64,000 nt of DNA from Exiguobacterium sp. Helios (GCF_014524545.1 NZ_CP053557.1:1885501-1949500), one strand, 5' to 3'; counted from the first letter of the stretch, positions 34,928-45,325 are shown. A program made the numbers and translations. The notes: a model not told the origin generated them from the letters alone.

Positions 34928-35317
34928 TCATATTTTTCGTTCCCCCAGCTCTTCGTCTGTCCCAAACATCCGCACCTGAATCGCTCCGAGCACGAGCTTT
35001 AACTCTTTCGGGTTCAACTGGTCGATGATTTCGATTATGGTCAACGTCGTACGACCGTTATACAGTTGTACCAAAAGCTGACGTTCCACATCGATCATCC
35101 GGTCATCAATCGGTTCAGCCAACATTTCCTGATAAAAAAAATCACCCGTTTCCGGAAAAAAATAATCACTGAACAATTGCATCAATTGTAGATTCCCCGT
35201 TGCTAAAAACAAGATTGCCTGAAACGGCGTTTTCGCCCGATTCCGTGTACTCAAGCGTTTTAAAATCATCTGATACCGCTTATTGTGTTGATCATCTAAG
35301 AAACAGACTGGATTCAT
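34928..35317 (-). CDS. DUF6075-like hypothetical protein
   Basis: A 129-residue, mostly helical soluble protein. Features such as FLDDQHNKRYQMILKRL, ILFLATGNLQLMQLF, and QLLVQLYNGRTTLTIIEI match, from memory, small DUF6075 proteins of Firmicutes with F-x-D-x-E-H and LYNG motifs. Function unknown. AAGGAGAGGGCGAAT precedes the ATG. Monocistronic. Confidence 0.6.
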   Translation of the reverse strand: MNPVCFLDDQHNKRYQMILKRLSTRNRAKTPFQAILFLATGNLQLMQLFSDYFFPETGDFFYQEMLAEPIDDRMIDVERQLLVQLYNGRTTLTIIEIIDQLNPKELKLVLGAIQVRMFGTDEELGERKI

Positions 35318-35515
35318 ATTCGCCCTCTCCTTAAATTAAAAAGTAAGTAGTATGTACCTGGAAAACGATAATTCGCCTTCACTCATTTGATCTCTTTTTC
35401 TTTTTCCCTGTTTTTCACACATCAAGCCTATTATCTCATGAAAACATCTGAAGGGATTACGAATGGTTTGATTCGGGTAAATTCAACAAGTAATGCCAAT
35501 CGAGGGGGAAAACAT

Positions 35516-36976
35516 ATGACGCAAACACGCAAACGCCTGGCACTTGCAGGTGCAACCGGATATATCGGACACAATCTCTTAAACGAACTCAAGAAAAAAT
35601 ATAACGTCATCGCTTTGTCACGAAACGGGGACGATAAGGACGACGAATCCCATGTCGAATGGCGCTCGTGCGACTTGTTTTCACTCCAGGATACAATCGA
35701 CGGATTAAAAGGGGCGGATATCGCCATTTATTTGGTCCACTCCATGATGCCGTCCGCTAAATTGACACAAGGGTCCTTTGAAGATATGGATTTGATTTTA
35801 GCCGACAATTATGCCCGCGCTGCCAAGGAAAACGGCATTCAGCAAATCGTCTATTTAAGTGGGATCATTCCGGAGGAGACGGAAGAATTGTCGCGCCACT
35901 TGAAAAGCCGCTTGGAAGTCGAACGTGTTCTCGGTGCTTACGGGACACCGGTAACGACAATTCGTGCCGCTTTGATTGTCGGCCCAAAAGGGTCTTCCTT
36001 CCCGATTTTATCGAAGCTCGTCAAACGACTTCCTGTCATGTTGCTACCAGAATGGACACGGAATCAGACACATCCCGTCGCATTGCCGGACGTCATTCAT
36101 GCGCTTGGAGCAAGTGTCGGACGGGAGGATCTGAAAGACCGTGCCATTGATGTCGGTGGTCCGGAATCGATGACCTATAAGGAAATGATTTTAAAAACCG
36201 CAGAAGTCATGGGGAAACACCAACCGACGTTTGACATCCCTTTGATGACGGTCAAACTGTCCCGCCTTTGGGTGACGTTAGTTTCGGGCGAACCAAAAGA
36301 GACGGTCTATCCTCTTGTCGAAAGTATGGTTCATAAGATGGTCGCAGATCCAGATAAGATGGTCGATGGCATCAGCGACGGGAAAATCACGTTTGAAGAA
36401 TCTGTCCGCATGGCGTTAAAAGAAGAGCAGGAAGAAAAGGACCAAAAGAAACAGAAGAAACAGTCGGGTCATTCCTCTCAAAAAGAGGAAGCGCTTGATG
36501 TGCGATCTGTTCAGCGCGTCCGCTTGCCGGAAGGTCGCGATGCCAACTGGGCAGCCGATAACTATGTATCGTGGCTTTCCTCTTTCGCCAAGCCGTTCCT
36601 GACTTCAAGCATTGCGAATGAGACCGTCGTAAAGATTCAAGTGCCGTTCGTCGATGCACCGCTTCTTGAATTAACAAAAGATCCGTTTCAAGATGCCGAG
36701 CAAGCGACGTACCGGATTACCGGCGGACTGTTTGCACAAGTTCAGGAAGGCAGCAAAGGGCGGATTGAGTTTCGACAGATTCCAGGATCCCAGGAGTGCC
36801 TGATTGCCATTCATGAGTATGTACCGGCCTTACCGTGGATCATTTACAAATCGACGCAGGCCAACATTCACCTGCTCGTCATGTACCTGTTTAAACTCCA
36901 CCTTCTACGTCTGATGCAGACAACGGAACAATCTCCGGACGAATCGGAAATGATTGTCCCTGATACAACCGGGTGA
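35516..36976 (+). CDS. NAD(P)-binding epimerase-like protein with C-terminal DUF2867-type domain
   Basis: The first 300 residues form an NAD(P)H-binding Rossmann fold: LALAGATGYIGHNLLNEL, then AIYLVHSMMPSA and IVYLSGIIPE, as in NmrA/YwnB-like proteins. A charged linker (about 310-350, EEQEEKDQKKQKKQ) leads to a C-terminal domain with YRITGGLFAQVQEGSKGRIEFRQIPG, like DUF2867. Cofactor binding is likely; substrate unknown. ATG at 35516 has GAGGGGGAAAAC upstream; the longer frame to 35387 is not needed. Confidence 0.8.
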   Translation: MTQTRKRLALAGATGYIGHNLLNELKKKYNVIALSRNGDDKDDESHVEWRSCDLFSLQDTIDGLKGADIAIYLVHSMMPSAKLTQGSFEDMDLILADNYARAAKENGIQQIVYLSGIIPEETEELSRHLKSRLEVERVLGAYGTPVTTIRAALIVGPKGSSFPILSKLVKRLPVMLLPEWTRNQTHPVALPDVIHALGASVGREDLKDRAIDVGGPESMTYKEMILKTAEVMGKHQPTFDIPLMTVKLSRLWVTLVSGEPKETVYPLVESMVHKMVADPDKMVDGISDGKITFEESVRMALKEEQEEKDQKKQKKQSGHSSQKEEALDVRSVQRVRLPEGRDANWAADNYVSWLSSFAKPFLTSSIANETVVKIQVPFVDAPLLELTKDPFQDAEQATYRITGGLFAQVQEGSKGRIEFRQIPGSQECLIAIHEYVPALPWIIYKSTQANIHLLVMYLFKLHLLRLMQTTEQSPDESEMIVPDTTG

Positions 36977-37004
36977 TTTTCATAAAAAAACGTCACCATC
37001 GAGC

Positions 37005-37044
37005 AGATTGAATTCCTTATTTCTCAGGAATTCAATCTTTTTTT
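37005..37044 (+). terminator. terminator after the epimerase-like gene
   Basis: AGATTGAATTCCT (37005-37017) and AGGAATTCAATCT (37026-37038) form a perfect 13-bp stem followed by TTTTTTT. The DNA from 37045 to 37242 holds only promoter-like sequence for dynA. Confidence 0.88.
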
Positions 37045-37242
37045 ATTCCTCACGAATTTACTGTCCATGACCGATGAATTGGATTGAATATGCTCTTTTT
37101 TCATCATATACCATTTTGCAGAATTCGTAAGTCTTGAAGGTCCTTTTCACACTCGGTTGTAGAACTTACGGATGAACAGATGACGGAACCAAAATAAGCG
37201 TGATACACTGAAACTGGATTGTAAGAAAGGGGTTTCACACGT

Positions 37243-40200
37243 ATGCGCTCATTTGAAGAACGGTTAACGAATCACATTGAAGCGACCGCGCTTCTCACGA
37301 CATTGATTCAACCCTCGTCGGATCAACTCCGACTCGACAAATTAAATAAATTTTCCGAAAAACTATTAAAACGCGAATTTACGATTGCTTTCGCCGGTCA
37401 TTTTTCTGCCGGGAAATCCAGCATGATCAATGCCTTGACGGGCGAGTCCATTTTACCGACCAGCCCGATTCCGACCAGTGCCAATATCGTCACATTACGT
37501 CGGGACGAGCAGGATGCGGCCATCGTCCATTTTCATGATCGTCCTGCCGTCCAGTTGGCCGCAACCGACTTACCGCATCTTGAGACATTAGGACGGGACG
37601 GCACCGTCGAACGGATCGATATCACACATGCCGGTTCAAGCTTACCGGAAGGACTCGTTTTAATGGATACGCCCGGTGTTGATTCCGTCGATGACGCCCA
37701 CCGGATTTCCACGGAGTCAGCTTTACACTTAGCGGACATGATTTTTTACGTCATGGACTACAACCATGTCCAATCCGAATTGAATTTCACTGTCACCCGT
37801 GAATTGTTGACTTCCGTGCCTGAATTGTATTTGATCGTCAATCAAATCGATAAACACCAGTCCGGCGAACTATCGTTTGCCGCCTTTAAGCGTTCGGTCG
37901 TTCAGTCATTTGCAACCCATGGCGTCGAGCCTAAAGGAATTTTCTTTACGAGCTTACGGGAAGCGGATCATCCGGAAAATGATTTCCTGACCGTTAAACA
38001 GCTTGTCGACCAAAGCATTCGTGACGTCCAGCCGAAATTATTGCAATCAGCTGTTACGACACTGGAGTCCTTACACGCCGAACACGTATCGTATCTTGAA
38101 ACACGCATCGAAGAAGCGGTCCAGTCGACGGACGAACTCATCACTTCGTCAGAGCGGCAACACTCCGAAGCCTTGTTTGAACAGTTGCATCAGCTCGATT
38201 TGCAACTCGAACTGATGGCACCGGAACAGTGGGTCAGCCGTTTTTCACAGCACCGGGAAAGCTTATTGCGCAATGCTACACTAATGCCGTTTGAGCTTCG
38301 TGAAAAAATGCGAACCTTTTTGGAAACACGACAAGCATCCTTTAAAGTCGGGTTTTTCAGAAGTGCCAAAAAGACGCAGATCACCCAGCAACAGGTCGCG
38401 GACGAACTCATACGGGCGTACCGCTCCGTTACGACATCTGAAATCGCTTTGCATCTGCGGAAGTTGATGAAACAATCTTTAGCGGAAGCCGGCCTCTTAT
38501 CTGATCAGCACACGATGCAGATTGATACCTATCCACTCGACCCGCCACTCCGCGTCATCGAGGATGCCGTCCAGGAAGGTATCACGATTACCGGTGAGTC
38601 AGTCCTCCAGTTTACGAATCGTGTCGTCAGTTTGACGGTCGACTGGTATACAAAAGAGACGAACCGCTGGCGTGACAGCATTCGAACAGAACTGGAACAG
38701 ACAGATGGCAACGTCAAACAGGACTTGCTGACGGAACAAGCCGCATTACGCCAAAAATGTGAGCTGTTGAAAACCGAAGCCGACTCCCGGCAATTGCTCC
38801 AAATGTATCTTGAACAGGCGGACTCGCCGACGAACCAACAACTGGAAACGGCTCGACAACAGGTCTTGAAATGGCAACAGGAACTGAGCCAAGCCGAGCA
38901 AGCGTTAGTTCCGTTCCAGCCGCAGGAAGTAATCGAGGAAGTCGCCGTTGCTGAAGAAGCAACTCTTTCACAAGACGTCGAGGAGACACGGGCTTATACG
39001 TTGGAAGACATACAACAGATCCAAACGATTTTAGCATCCGTTTCCGGATTCGAAGACACGGTCGCCTACCTGCAAGACAAACTGAACCGTGTCTCCTCCA
39101 GTACGTTCACGATTGCTTTGTTTGGTGCGTTCAGTGCCGGCAAGTCGTCGTTTTGTAATGCGTTACTCGGACAACCGGTCTTGCCTGTCTCACCTAATCC
39201 GACGACCGCTTCGATCAACCGGATCAATCCGGTCAGTACGGTACATCCGCACGGTACTGCGACGATCCGCTTTAAGTCGGAACAGGAACTCGTCGACGAA
39301 TTAAATGACCTGCTTCAGGCTTTTGACGTGACGATTACGTCCTTGCAGGAAGCAGCACATTGGATTGAATCTCAACCGGACCATACATTGCGGGATACCT
39401 CTTTTTTACGTGCCTTTTTAACAGGGTATCCGTCTGTTTCGCCGTTCGTCGGAACGATACAAACCGTTGATCAAACGACGTTTACGGACTATGTCGCACA
39501 AGAGCATCTCAGTTGCTTTGTTGATGTCATCGATTTGTACTTCGATAGTCCATTGACCCGCCTTGGGATCACTCTCGTTGATACACCGGGTGCCGATTCG
39601 ATTAATGCCCGTCATACCGACGTTGCCTTTGACTACATCAAAGATGCGGACGCTATCTTATTCGTGACGTATTTCAATCACGCCTTCGCCCGTGCCGACC
39701 GTGAGTTTCTGATTCAGCTCGGTCGTGTCAAAGATGCGTTTGAACTGGACAAAATGTTTTTCATCGTCAATGCGATTGACCTGGCACAAAACGACACTGA
39801 AAAACAAGCAGTCCTGCAGTACGTCGGGACTGAATTACAACGGTTCGGTATTCGGTCGCCTCGTCTGTTCGGCGTCTCAAGCCTTCACGCATTAGCCGAG
39901 AAGCAGATGGACCGCACGCTGGATTCAGGTCTGCCAGTCTTTGAATCCGCCTTCCATCAGTTCCTGGAACGGGATCTCAAAGGACTGGCCGTTCAAGTAT
40001 TGTCGGAAGAAACGGAGAAAACCGTCCATCGTTTACGCCAATTGATGGAACAGACCGAATTCAACATCGCCCGAAAAGAAACACGGCTAGAAGAACTGGA
40101 CGACTTGAGTCAGACGATCGACACACACTTTTCAGACCGGCGGACCGATTTACTCCGTCATGCCTTATTCGCTGAAATTCATGAACTGTTACATCATGTC

Positions 40201-40830
40201 AACCAACGGATCTATTACCGTTTTCCGGATTTCTTTAAAGAAGCATATCATCCTGTCCGCTTCGCGAATGCCACAAAGCAGCAAGCCTTACACGAAGCAT
40301 TGGTCGAGCTACTCGGCTTTTTGAAATATGATTTCGAACAAGAATTACGCGTGACTCATTTTCGGATTGACGGTTGGATTAAAACAGCTCTCGTCCAACG
40401 CTTCCAGGATGAAGAGCGGTATGCGACGAAGTTGAACCCTTCTTTCCAGCTTTCGCCGTTCGAAGCACCGGCGATGACATCCGTCCATTTTGAGGGTCCT
40501 TTCCAAGATGCGACACCGTACCAGTCTGTCAAACAGTATTTTCGTAATCCGAAAGCCTTTTTTGAACGGAATGAAAAAGAACAATTAAAAGATGCCTTGA
40601 TGCAGTTGACGAAACCGGATGCGGCATCTTATCTTGAAACGGAAGAGCAGCGGTTACGCGAACTGGCGCAGCAACACATCGCCCACTTGCTCGACGAGAT
40701 GTACACCGCGTTATCCGGAACGTTACAAAAACAAATCGAGATGGAACGAAACAGTTTGGCGACGACGGACCGACTCGAACAATTCAAACAAGCTTATTCG
40801 AGCATCAGCCATCTGAATCAAACCGTTTAA
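37243..40830 (+). CDS. dynA: bacterial dynamin-like double GTPase DynA
   Basis: A 1195-residue protein of two fused dynamin units. Unit one: P-loop GHFSAGKSS (about residue 52), switch DTPGVDSV (about 145), NQID (about 205). Unit two: GAFSAGKSSFCNALLG (about 628), DTPGADSI (about 778), NAID (about 843). Long helical stalk segments (QLRQ, TLEEL type) separate and follow them, as in B. subtilis DynA (YpbR), a membrane-tethering and fusion protein in membrane-stress and phage-defence contexts. AAAGGGG precedes the ATG. Monocistronic. Confidence 0.95.
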   Translation: MRSFEERLTNHIEATALLTTLIQPSSDQLRLDKLNKFSEKLLKREFTIAFAGHFSAGKSSMINALTGESILPTSPIPTSANIVTLRRDEQDAAIVHFHDRPAVQLAATDLPHLETLGRDGTVERIDITHAGSSLPEGLVLMDTPGVDSVDDAHRISTESALHLADMIFYVMDYNHVQSELNFTVTRELLTSVPELYLIVNQIDKHQSGELSFAAFKRSVVQSFATHGVEPKGIFFTSLREADHPENDFLTVKQLVDQSIRDVQPKLLQSAVTTLESLHAEHVSYLETRIEEAVQSTDELITSSERQHSEALFEQLHQLDLQLELMAPEQWVSRFSQHRESLLRNATLMPFELREKMRTFLETRQASFKVGFFRSAKKTQITQQQVADELIRAYRSVTTSEIALHLRKLMKQSLAEAGLLSDQHTMQIDTYPLDPPLRVIEDAVQEGITITGESVLQFTNRVVSLTVDWYTKETNRWRDSIRTELEQTDGNVKQDLLTEQAALRQKCELLKTEADSRQLLQMYLEQADSPTNQQLETARQQVLKWQQELSQAEQALVPFQPQEVIEEVAVAEEATLSQDVEETRAYTLEDIQQIQTILASVSGFEDTVAYLQDKLNRVSSSTFTIALFGAFSAGKSSFCNALLGQPVLPVSPNPTTASINRINPVSTVHPHGTATIRFKSEQELVDELNDLLQAFDVTITSLQEAAHWIESQPDHTLRDTSFLRAFLTGYPSVSPFVGTIQTVDQTTFTDYVAQEHLSCFVDVIDLYFDSPLTRLGITLVDTPGADSINARHTDVAFDYIKDADAILFVTYFNHAFARADREFLIQLGRVKDAFELDKMFFIVNAIDLAQNDTEKQAVLQYVGTELQRFGIRSPRLFGVSSLHALAEKQMDRTLDSGLPVFESAFHQFLERDLKGLAVQVLSEETEKTVHRLRQLMEQTEFNIARKETRLEELDDLSQTIDTHFSDRRTDLLRHALFAEIHELLHHVNQRIYYRFPDFFKEAYHPVRFANATKQQALHEALVELLGFLKYDFEQELRVTHFRIDGWIKTALVQRFQDEERYATKLNPSFQLSPFEAPAMTSVHFEGPFQDATPYQSVKQYFRNPKAFFERNEKEQLKDALMQLTKPDAASYLETEEQRLRELAQQHIAHLLDEMYTALSGTLQKQIEMERNSLATTDRLEQFKQAYSSISHLNQTV

Positions 40831-40861
40831 TTTCCCTCCATGATTGGACCCATTCCTATAC

Positions 40862-40917
40862 AAAGAACCCGAATCAGTTCCACTTCTTAGAAAAGAGGTG
40901 GCTGATCCGGGTTCTTT
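40862..40917. terminator. terminator enclosing the 3' end of the LysR gene
   Basis: AAAGAACCCG (40862-40871) and CGGGTTCTTT (40908-40917) form the base, with inner GATCAG-type pairing. The LysR stop (40887) lies in the loop. Confidence 0.8.
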
Positions 40918-41840
40918 TTAACGCTTTCTCCACGATTGGACGGATGCGGCCAATAGGATTTAAAATAATGTAAGACATAGTCCTGGACGTGCCGCACGAG
41001 CGGACGCTGCTCGATTCCTGCTAAATGATTTAACGACACGTCCCATAGCATCGGGGGGTCAAACGGTAAAATCCGGATGTCTTCCGCATGATGAAATCGG
41101 AGAATCGGCTCCGGCAAAATCGACACGACGTCGAGTTCCTGCACCATGCCGATCAACAAATCCCACGCACCGGAAGTAAAAAAGATCTGCGGTTCGACTT
41201 GTACGTGCCGGAACTGGGATAAAATCTGATGATGCAGCATAAAACTATCATTGAGGATGACCAACGGTTCCGCTGAAAGATCACGGTAAGAGACACTTTT
41301 GGCCTCGCTTAACGGATGGCTCGGTCTCACCGCGACGACGACCTCATCCTCGATCAATCGATACCGTTTTATGCCATAGGATTCCCCCGGTTCAATTAAA
41401 ATCGCCAGGTCCAGTTCTTCGAGCAACAGGCGGCGCTTCAATTCAAATGCGCCTTCTTCGATGATTTCCAACTCAATCCCGGGATGTTCCGCCATCAATT
41501 TCGGAATCAGTTGCGAAAAAAGGACAGGCAAAATGACCGGTGGAATCCCCAACCGGACTTTCCCTCGGATGACACGCGACCGTTCGTGAAGATGTTCCAT
41601 CATTTGTTGATGTCCGTGCAAAACACTCAGGGCATCCTCATAAAATTGCTGTCCGGCGTCCGTCAGACCGGTTAATCGTCCATGGTGACGCAAAAACAAC
41701 TCTACCTGTTCCACCTCTTCAAATTCCCGCACCAGTTGACTGAGCGCCGGTTGTGAAATACGAAGATGCTTGGAAGCCCGTGTTAAATTGTACGCATGAT
41801 CTACAATTGTCGTAAAAAATGTCAATTGCCGAATGTCCAT
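40887..41840 (-). CDS. LysR-family regulator
   Basis: A 317-residue LysR protein with N-terminal helix-turn-helix MDIRQLTFFTTIVDHAYNLTR and HLRISQPALSQLVREFEE, and a two-lobe effector domain with VAVRPSHPLSEA. Target unknown; it is not divergent from an obvious partner, as CorA lies upstream on the same strand with 14 nt between. The C-terminal NPDQPPLF is encoded by the terminator stem. AGGAGGAAGTCAG precedes the ATG. Confidence 0.9.
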   Translation of the reverse strand: MDIRQLTFFTTIVDHAYNLTRASKHLRISQPALSQLVREFEEVEQVELFLRHHGRLTGLTDAGQQFYEDALSVLHGHQQMMEHLHERSRVIRGKVRLGIPPVILPVLFSQLIPKLMAEHPGIELEIIEEGAFELKRRLLLEELDLAILIEPGESYGIKRYRLIEDEVVVAVRPSHPLSEAKSVSYRDLSAEPLVILNDSFMLHHQILSQFRHVQVEPQIFFTSGAWDLLIGMVQELDVVSILPEPILRFHHAEDIRILPFDPPMLWDVSLNHLAGIEQRPLVRHVQDYVLHYFKSYWPHPSNRGESVKKNPDQPPLF

Positions 41841-41854
41841 CTGACTTCCTCCTC

Positions 41855-42811
41855 TTACTCATCAAACCAGTGATTTTTTCTGAAATATAGAATCATTCCC
41901 ATCGCAATGACTGCCATCCCTCCCAGTGTGAAGAAATAGCCGAAACGCGTCGTCAGTTCGGGCATATGTTCAAAATTCATCCCGTAGATGCCGGCGATGA
42001 ACGTTAATGGCATGAAGATGGTCGTAAAAATCGTCAACGTCTTCATGATATTATTCATCCGGTAGGAGTTGAGTGAAATAAAATTATCCCGGAATTCAGA
42101 CGTCATTTCCCGGTTGTATTCAATCATCTCGTTCAGCTTAAGCAGATGATCATAAATATCCTGAAAAAACGCTTTTTTATTTGCATTAATCGCAAGCCGA
42201 CGGGATTCAACGACCCGGTACAACAAGTCCCGCATCGGTAAGATGGTCCGGGCGACGACTAACAAATCGGATCGAATCTCAAATACATCTTCCATGATCC
42301 GTTTATCATTCCCGCGCTGTTCGTACCGTCCTTCCAGTGCAAAAATCTTATCTTCTAACGTATGAACAATCGGAAAGTAACCATCGACGATTTTATCCAT
42401 GATTTTATGAACGATCTCAATGGTCCACTGTTCCGGATTATTATGTATACGCTGGAAAGCTTGAAACACGACATCGATTTCACTCGACGGCTCCTCGTGA
42501 TAAGAAACGACATAATTCTCATTGGCGAACAGGTTAATCTCTTTTCCTTTGAGTGACTCCGTATCCAGGGCATGCAACACAAAAAAGCTGTATCCGTCGT
42601 AATATTCTAACTTAGGACGCTGCAAGTATTGAAAACAATCTTCAAGGGCCAACGGATGAAAATCAAAAGCGGACACCAGCTGTTGTTTTTCCTGCTCCGT
42701 CGGTTGATTAAAATCGACAAAATACCATTTGATACCGGGTGCGTGAAGACGATTTAAACTATCATCCACTAAAACCTGATGATCTGTCGTCACCATTAGA
42801 CAGCGTATCAT
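41855..42811 (-). CDS. corA: CorA-type magnesium/divalent-cation channel
   Basis: A 318-residue CorA-family protein. Cytosolic alpha/beta and long-helix domains are followed by two C-terminal helices with the selectivity motif YGMNF at about residue 275 and a charged tail. It transports Mg2+ or Co2+/Ni2+ as a pentamer. ATG at 42811 has AAGGTGA upstream; in-frame ATG at 42817 lies inside that site. Confidence 0.9.
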   Translation of the reverse strand: MIRCLMVTTDHQVLVDDSLNRLHAPGIKWYFVDFNQPTEQEKQQLVSAFDFHPLALEDCFQYLQRPKLEYYDGYSFFVLHALDTESLKGKEINLFANENYVVSYHEEPSSEIDVVFQAFQRIHNNPEQWTIEIVHKIMDKIVDGYFPIVHTLEDKIFALEGRYEQRGNDKRIMEDVFEIRSDLLVVARTILPMRDLLYRVVESRRLAINANKKAFFQDIYDHLLKLNEMIEYNREMTSEFRDNFISLNSYRMNNIMKTLTIFTTIFMPLTFIAGIYGMNFEHMPELTTRFGYFFTLGGMAVIAMGMILYFRKNHWFDE

Positions 42812-42886
42812 GAACATTCACCTTCTTTTCGTTACGGTTTATTCACACAGTATCGCAAACAATCCGCTCGATTTCCATAAAAAAAA

Positions 42887-42915
42887 GACTGCAGCCCTAT
42901 TTCAGCACTACAGTC
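42887..42915 (-). terminator. terminator of the 42924 gene
   Basis: On the minus strand GACTGTAG...GCTGCAGTC forms an 8-9 bp stem with wobble pairs, followed by TTTTTTTT. Confidence 0.75.
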
Positions 42916-42923
42916 CCCCTGCT

Positions 42924-43472
42924 TTATCCCCGTTCGAAGTAAAAGCCATTCCAGTAGACATGACGATACGTAAATTCTTTACCACTTTTTGTTGTCACAA
43001 GCATTTCATCTTCCGAAACGACAGCAATTTTGACGGGGGTCTCTCCGTGATCGGTCAAAAAATTTAAAATCTCTAAATGACGATTTAGCCATAACCGGCG
43101 GCGGAACCAACGGAACCGACTAAACGCAGCTGTAAAGTGTAAAATCGATAACAGCATGATGATCATCGCGAACGGTAACGGTACATCAAACAACGCAATT
43201 AAATAAAAATCCGCGATGATTAAAAAGACGGATAATCCCATCTCGGTCATCTCCATAAAAGACGCTTTATACGTGGCAAAATAGGTCATGACACGAAATA
43301 AAACGATGACCGTCAAATAAGGTACAAAATAAAGACGAAAAACGTTGTCCGACCCACTGTTGACATACATGAGCAAGGGCAGGAAGAAGAGCAACTTCCA
43401 AATTAGGATGGCAGAATAAAACAAAGTGTGATCCGTGTAGCGTTTGCGTACGATGGCGCGACTAATGTTCAT
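42924..43472 (-). CDS. hypothetical membrane protein, 182 aa
   Basis: Four predicted membrane helices (about residues 20-40, 52-70, 78-95, 98-118) are followed by a short cytosolic C-terminal domain with ILNFLTDHGETPVKIAVVSEDEMLVTTKSGKEF. The ATG at 43472 has AAGGAGGGGAAGG upstream. Family not recognised. It is divergent from the FAD oxidoreductase gene. Confidence 0.6.
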   Translation of the reverse strand: MNISRAIVRKRYTDHTLFYSAILIWKLLFFLPLLMYVNSGSDNVFRLYFVPYLTVIVLFRVMTYFATYKASFMEMTEMGLSVFLIIADFYLIALFDVPLPFAMIIMLLSILHFTAAFSRFRWFRRRLWLNRHLEILNFLTDHGETPVKIAVVSEDEMLVTTKSGKEFTYRHVYWNGFYFERG

Positions 43473-43733
43473 TGCCTTCCCCTCCTTCAATGGTGACTAC
43501 ATGTTCGAGTCGATGATGTCGGGATCTAATGCCTATAAGGGTATGTTTCCTGATTGGACCGTTTCTAATCGTATATTTTGTGTGAAATATCGGTTTATAT
43601 TCAGTATACGAAACATTTTGATAAATAGTTTTACTTTCCCATCATTCCCCATATTTATAATGTGCTGAATCGATCGGATTTGTCGTTTGTCTGTTTTTTC
43701 TTTACACTTGATACAGATCACTTTAGAAATGAG

Positions 43734-44843
43734 ATGAAAAACATGTACAGCCATATCGTTGTCGGTGCCGGCATCCTCGGAACATCGACCGCTTATCATT
43801 TAGCGAAACAAGGTGCAACGGTCCTGCTGATTGACCGGAAAGAAGCCGGACGTGCCACTCATGTCGCAGCTGGTATCATCTGTCCCTGGATGACACAACG
43901 ACGCAACAAAGCCTGGTATCGACTAGCCAATAACGGTGCTCATTATTACGATACGCTAATTCCAGAACTGGAAGCACTCGGTGAAACGAAGACGGGCTAT
44001 CAAAAAGTCGGAACCATCGCCTTACATGAGACGTCAAAAATTGAAAAGATGCAGACGATTGCAGAAAATCGTTTCCCGGAAGCACCGGCGATCCAACAAA
44101 TTGAACGGTTGACGGCTGATCAAGTCCGAACAATGTTTCCCTTGATTGAGTCGATTGAGGACGCCTTATTCGTCTCTGGAGGAGCCCGTGTCGACGGACG
44201 TGCCTTACGGGCAGCCTTAGAAAGCGGAGCAATCAAACACCAGGCTACCGTTCTTGAAGCCGATGCTTCGCTAGTCGTCGTCGACGGTCACGTCAAAGGG
44301 GTTCAAATCGGGCCCGACATCCATTATGCCGATCAAATCATCTTGACGGCCGGTGTCTGGATTAATGAATTACTCGAACCGTTGCAAACGCGTCTTGATA
44401 TTCGTGCCGAAAAAGGACAGATTCTTCATTTGGATATTTCGAACGAACAATCAAAAGATTGGCCTGTCATCATGGGACAACGCGGTTTGTATCTCGTGTC
44501 GATCGAAGATGGAAAACTCGCACTCGGTTCGACGCATGAAAAACAGCTCGATTACAATCTTCAGCCGACTGTTAAAGGAATGTACGCCTTATTGACACGT
44601 GCCATTCCGGTCGCACCGGTACTGGAAGAAGCAAACATCAACGAAATGCGGGTCGGTCTTCGCCCGTATACGAGTAATTCCTTACCTGTCATCGGTCGAC
44701 TGGCGACTCATCCGAATGTCCTTGTCGCCAATGGTCTCGGGGCTTCCGGTTTAACGATTGGTCCGTATCTCGGTCAGGAGTTATCCAAATTGGCATCAGG
44801 AAAAGATTTGGACATTGATTTGAACGATTATCTTTTGCAATAA
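43734..44843 (+). CDS. FAD-dependent amino-acid oxidoreductase, DadA-like
   Basis: A 369-residue flavoprotein of the D-amino-acid dehydrogenase/glycine oxidase (DAO) family. The FAD-binding VVGAGILGTSTAYHLAKQG at the start, GIICPW, ILTAGVWINELL and C-terminal NGLGASGLTIGPYLGQELSKLA are typical. It is close to B. subtilis YurR. It probably oxidises an amino acid or amine at the membrane or cytosol. Start could also be the ATG at 43743; neither has a strong binding site. The next gene is co-directional 100 nt away. Confidence 0.85.
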   Translation: MKNMYSHIVVGAGILGTSTAYHLAKQGATVLLIDRKEAGRATHVAAGIICPWMTQRRNKAWYRLANNGAHYYDTLIPELEALGETKTGYQKVGTIALHETSKIEKMQTIAENRFPEAPAIQQIERLTADQVRTMFPLIESIEDALFVSGGARVDGRALRAALESGAIKHQATVLEADASLVVVDGHVKGVQIGPDIHYADQIILTAGVWINELLEPLQTRLDIRAEKGQILHLDISNEQSKDWPVIMGQRGLYLVSIEDGKLALGSTHEKQLDYNLQPTVKGMYALLTRAIPVAPVLEEANINEMRVGLRPYTSNSLPVIGRLATHPNVLVANGLGASGLTIGPYLGQELSKLASGKDLDIDLNDYLLQ

Positions 44844-44943
44844 CCTGCTGATGATTCACATATCTCCATCTATAGTAAAGGTATACCCTTTCTAAAAAAG
44901 GAACAAACGTTCTTATAAAATGAAATTCAAAGGAGTTTTGGAT

Positions 44944-45282
44944 GTGCACCCGATAAAAGATATGGTGACCCCTGAACAATTCGAAACACTGGATATTCGC
45001 GTCGGCACCATCCGCTCCCTCCATGTTTCAGATGCCGAACCCGGCTTTTTAAATCTGTTGATTGTGTTTGGAGACTTTCAACAGGCCATATTTCTGGATT
45101 GGAAAGAATCCCGGTTCGAGTACGAAGAAATCGTCGGGAAACAGGCTTTGGTCCTGCTGAATGTTCCGGGAATCGTTGCCGGTACGACCGGCCGTGTTCT
45201 CGAACTAGGGACACAAGATCATCTGATGCCGGTACTGGCGTGTCCGGAACATCCGATTCCTGACGGTAGTCGACTGAGTTAA
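44944..45282 (+). CDS. CsaA-like tRNA-binding OB-fold protein
   Basis: A 112-residue protein with the CsaA/EMAP-II OB-fold pattern: TPEQFETLDIRVGTIRSLHV then IVFGDFQQAIFLDWKESR and VGKQALVLLNVPGIVAG. CsaA is a small dimeric chaperone-like tRNA-binding protein, but the central QSSAQI region is diverged. GTG at 44944 has AAAGGAG at 8 nt, making it the best start; an ATG at 44920 is in frame. A terminator separates it from the convergent egt operon. Confidence 0.72.
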   Translation: MHPIKDMVTPEQFETLDIRVGTIRSLHVSDAEPGFLNLLIVFGDFQQAIFLDWKESRFEYEEIVGKQALVLLNVPGIVAGTTGRVLELGTQDHLMPVLACPEHPIPDGSRLS

Positions 45283-45325
45283 CACTGAAAAGCAGAAGTC
45301 AGCAGACAACGCGCTGTCTTGAACG

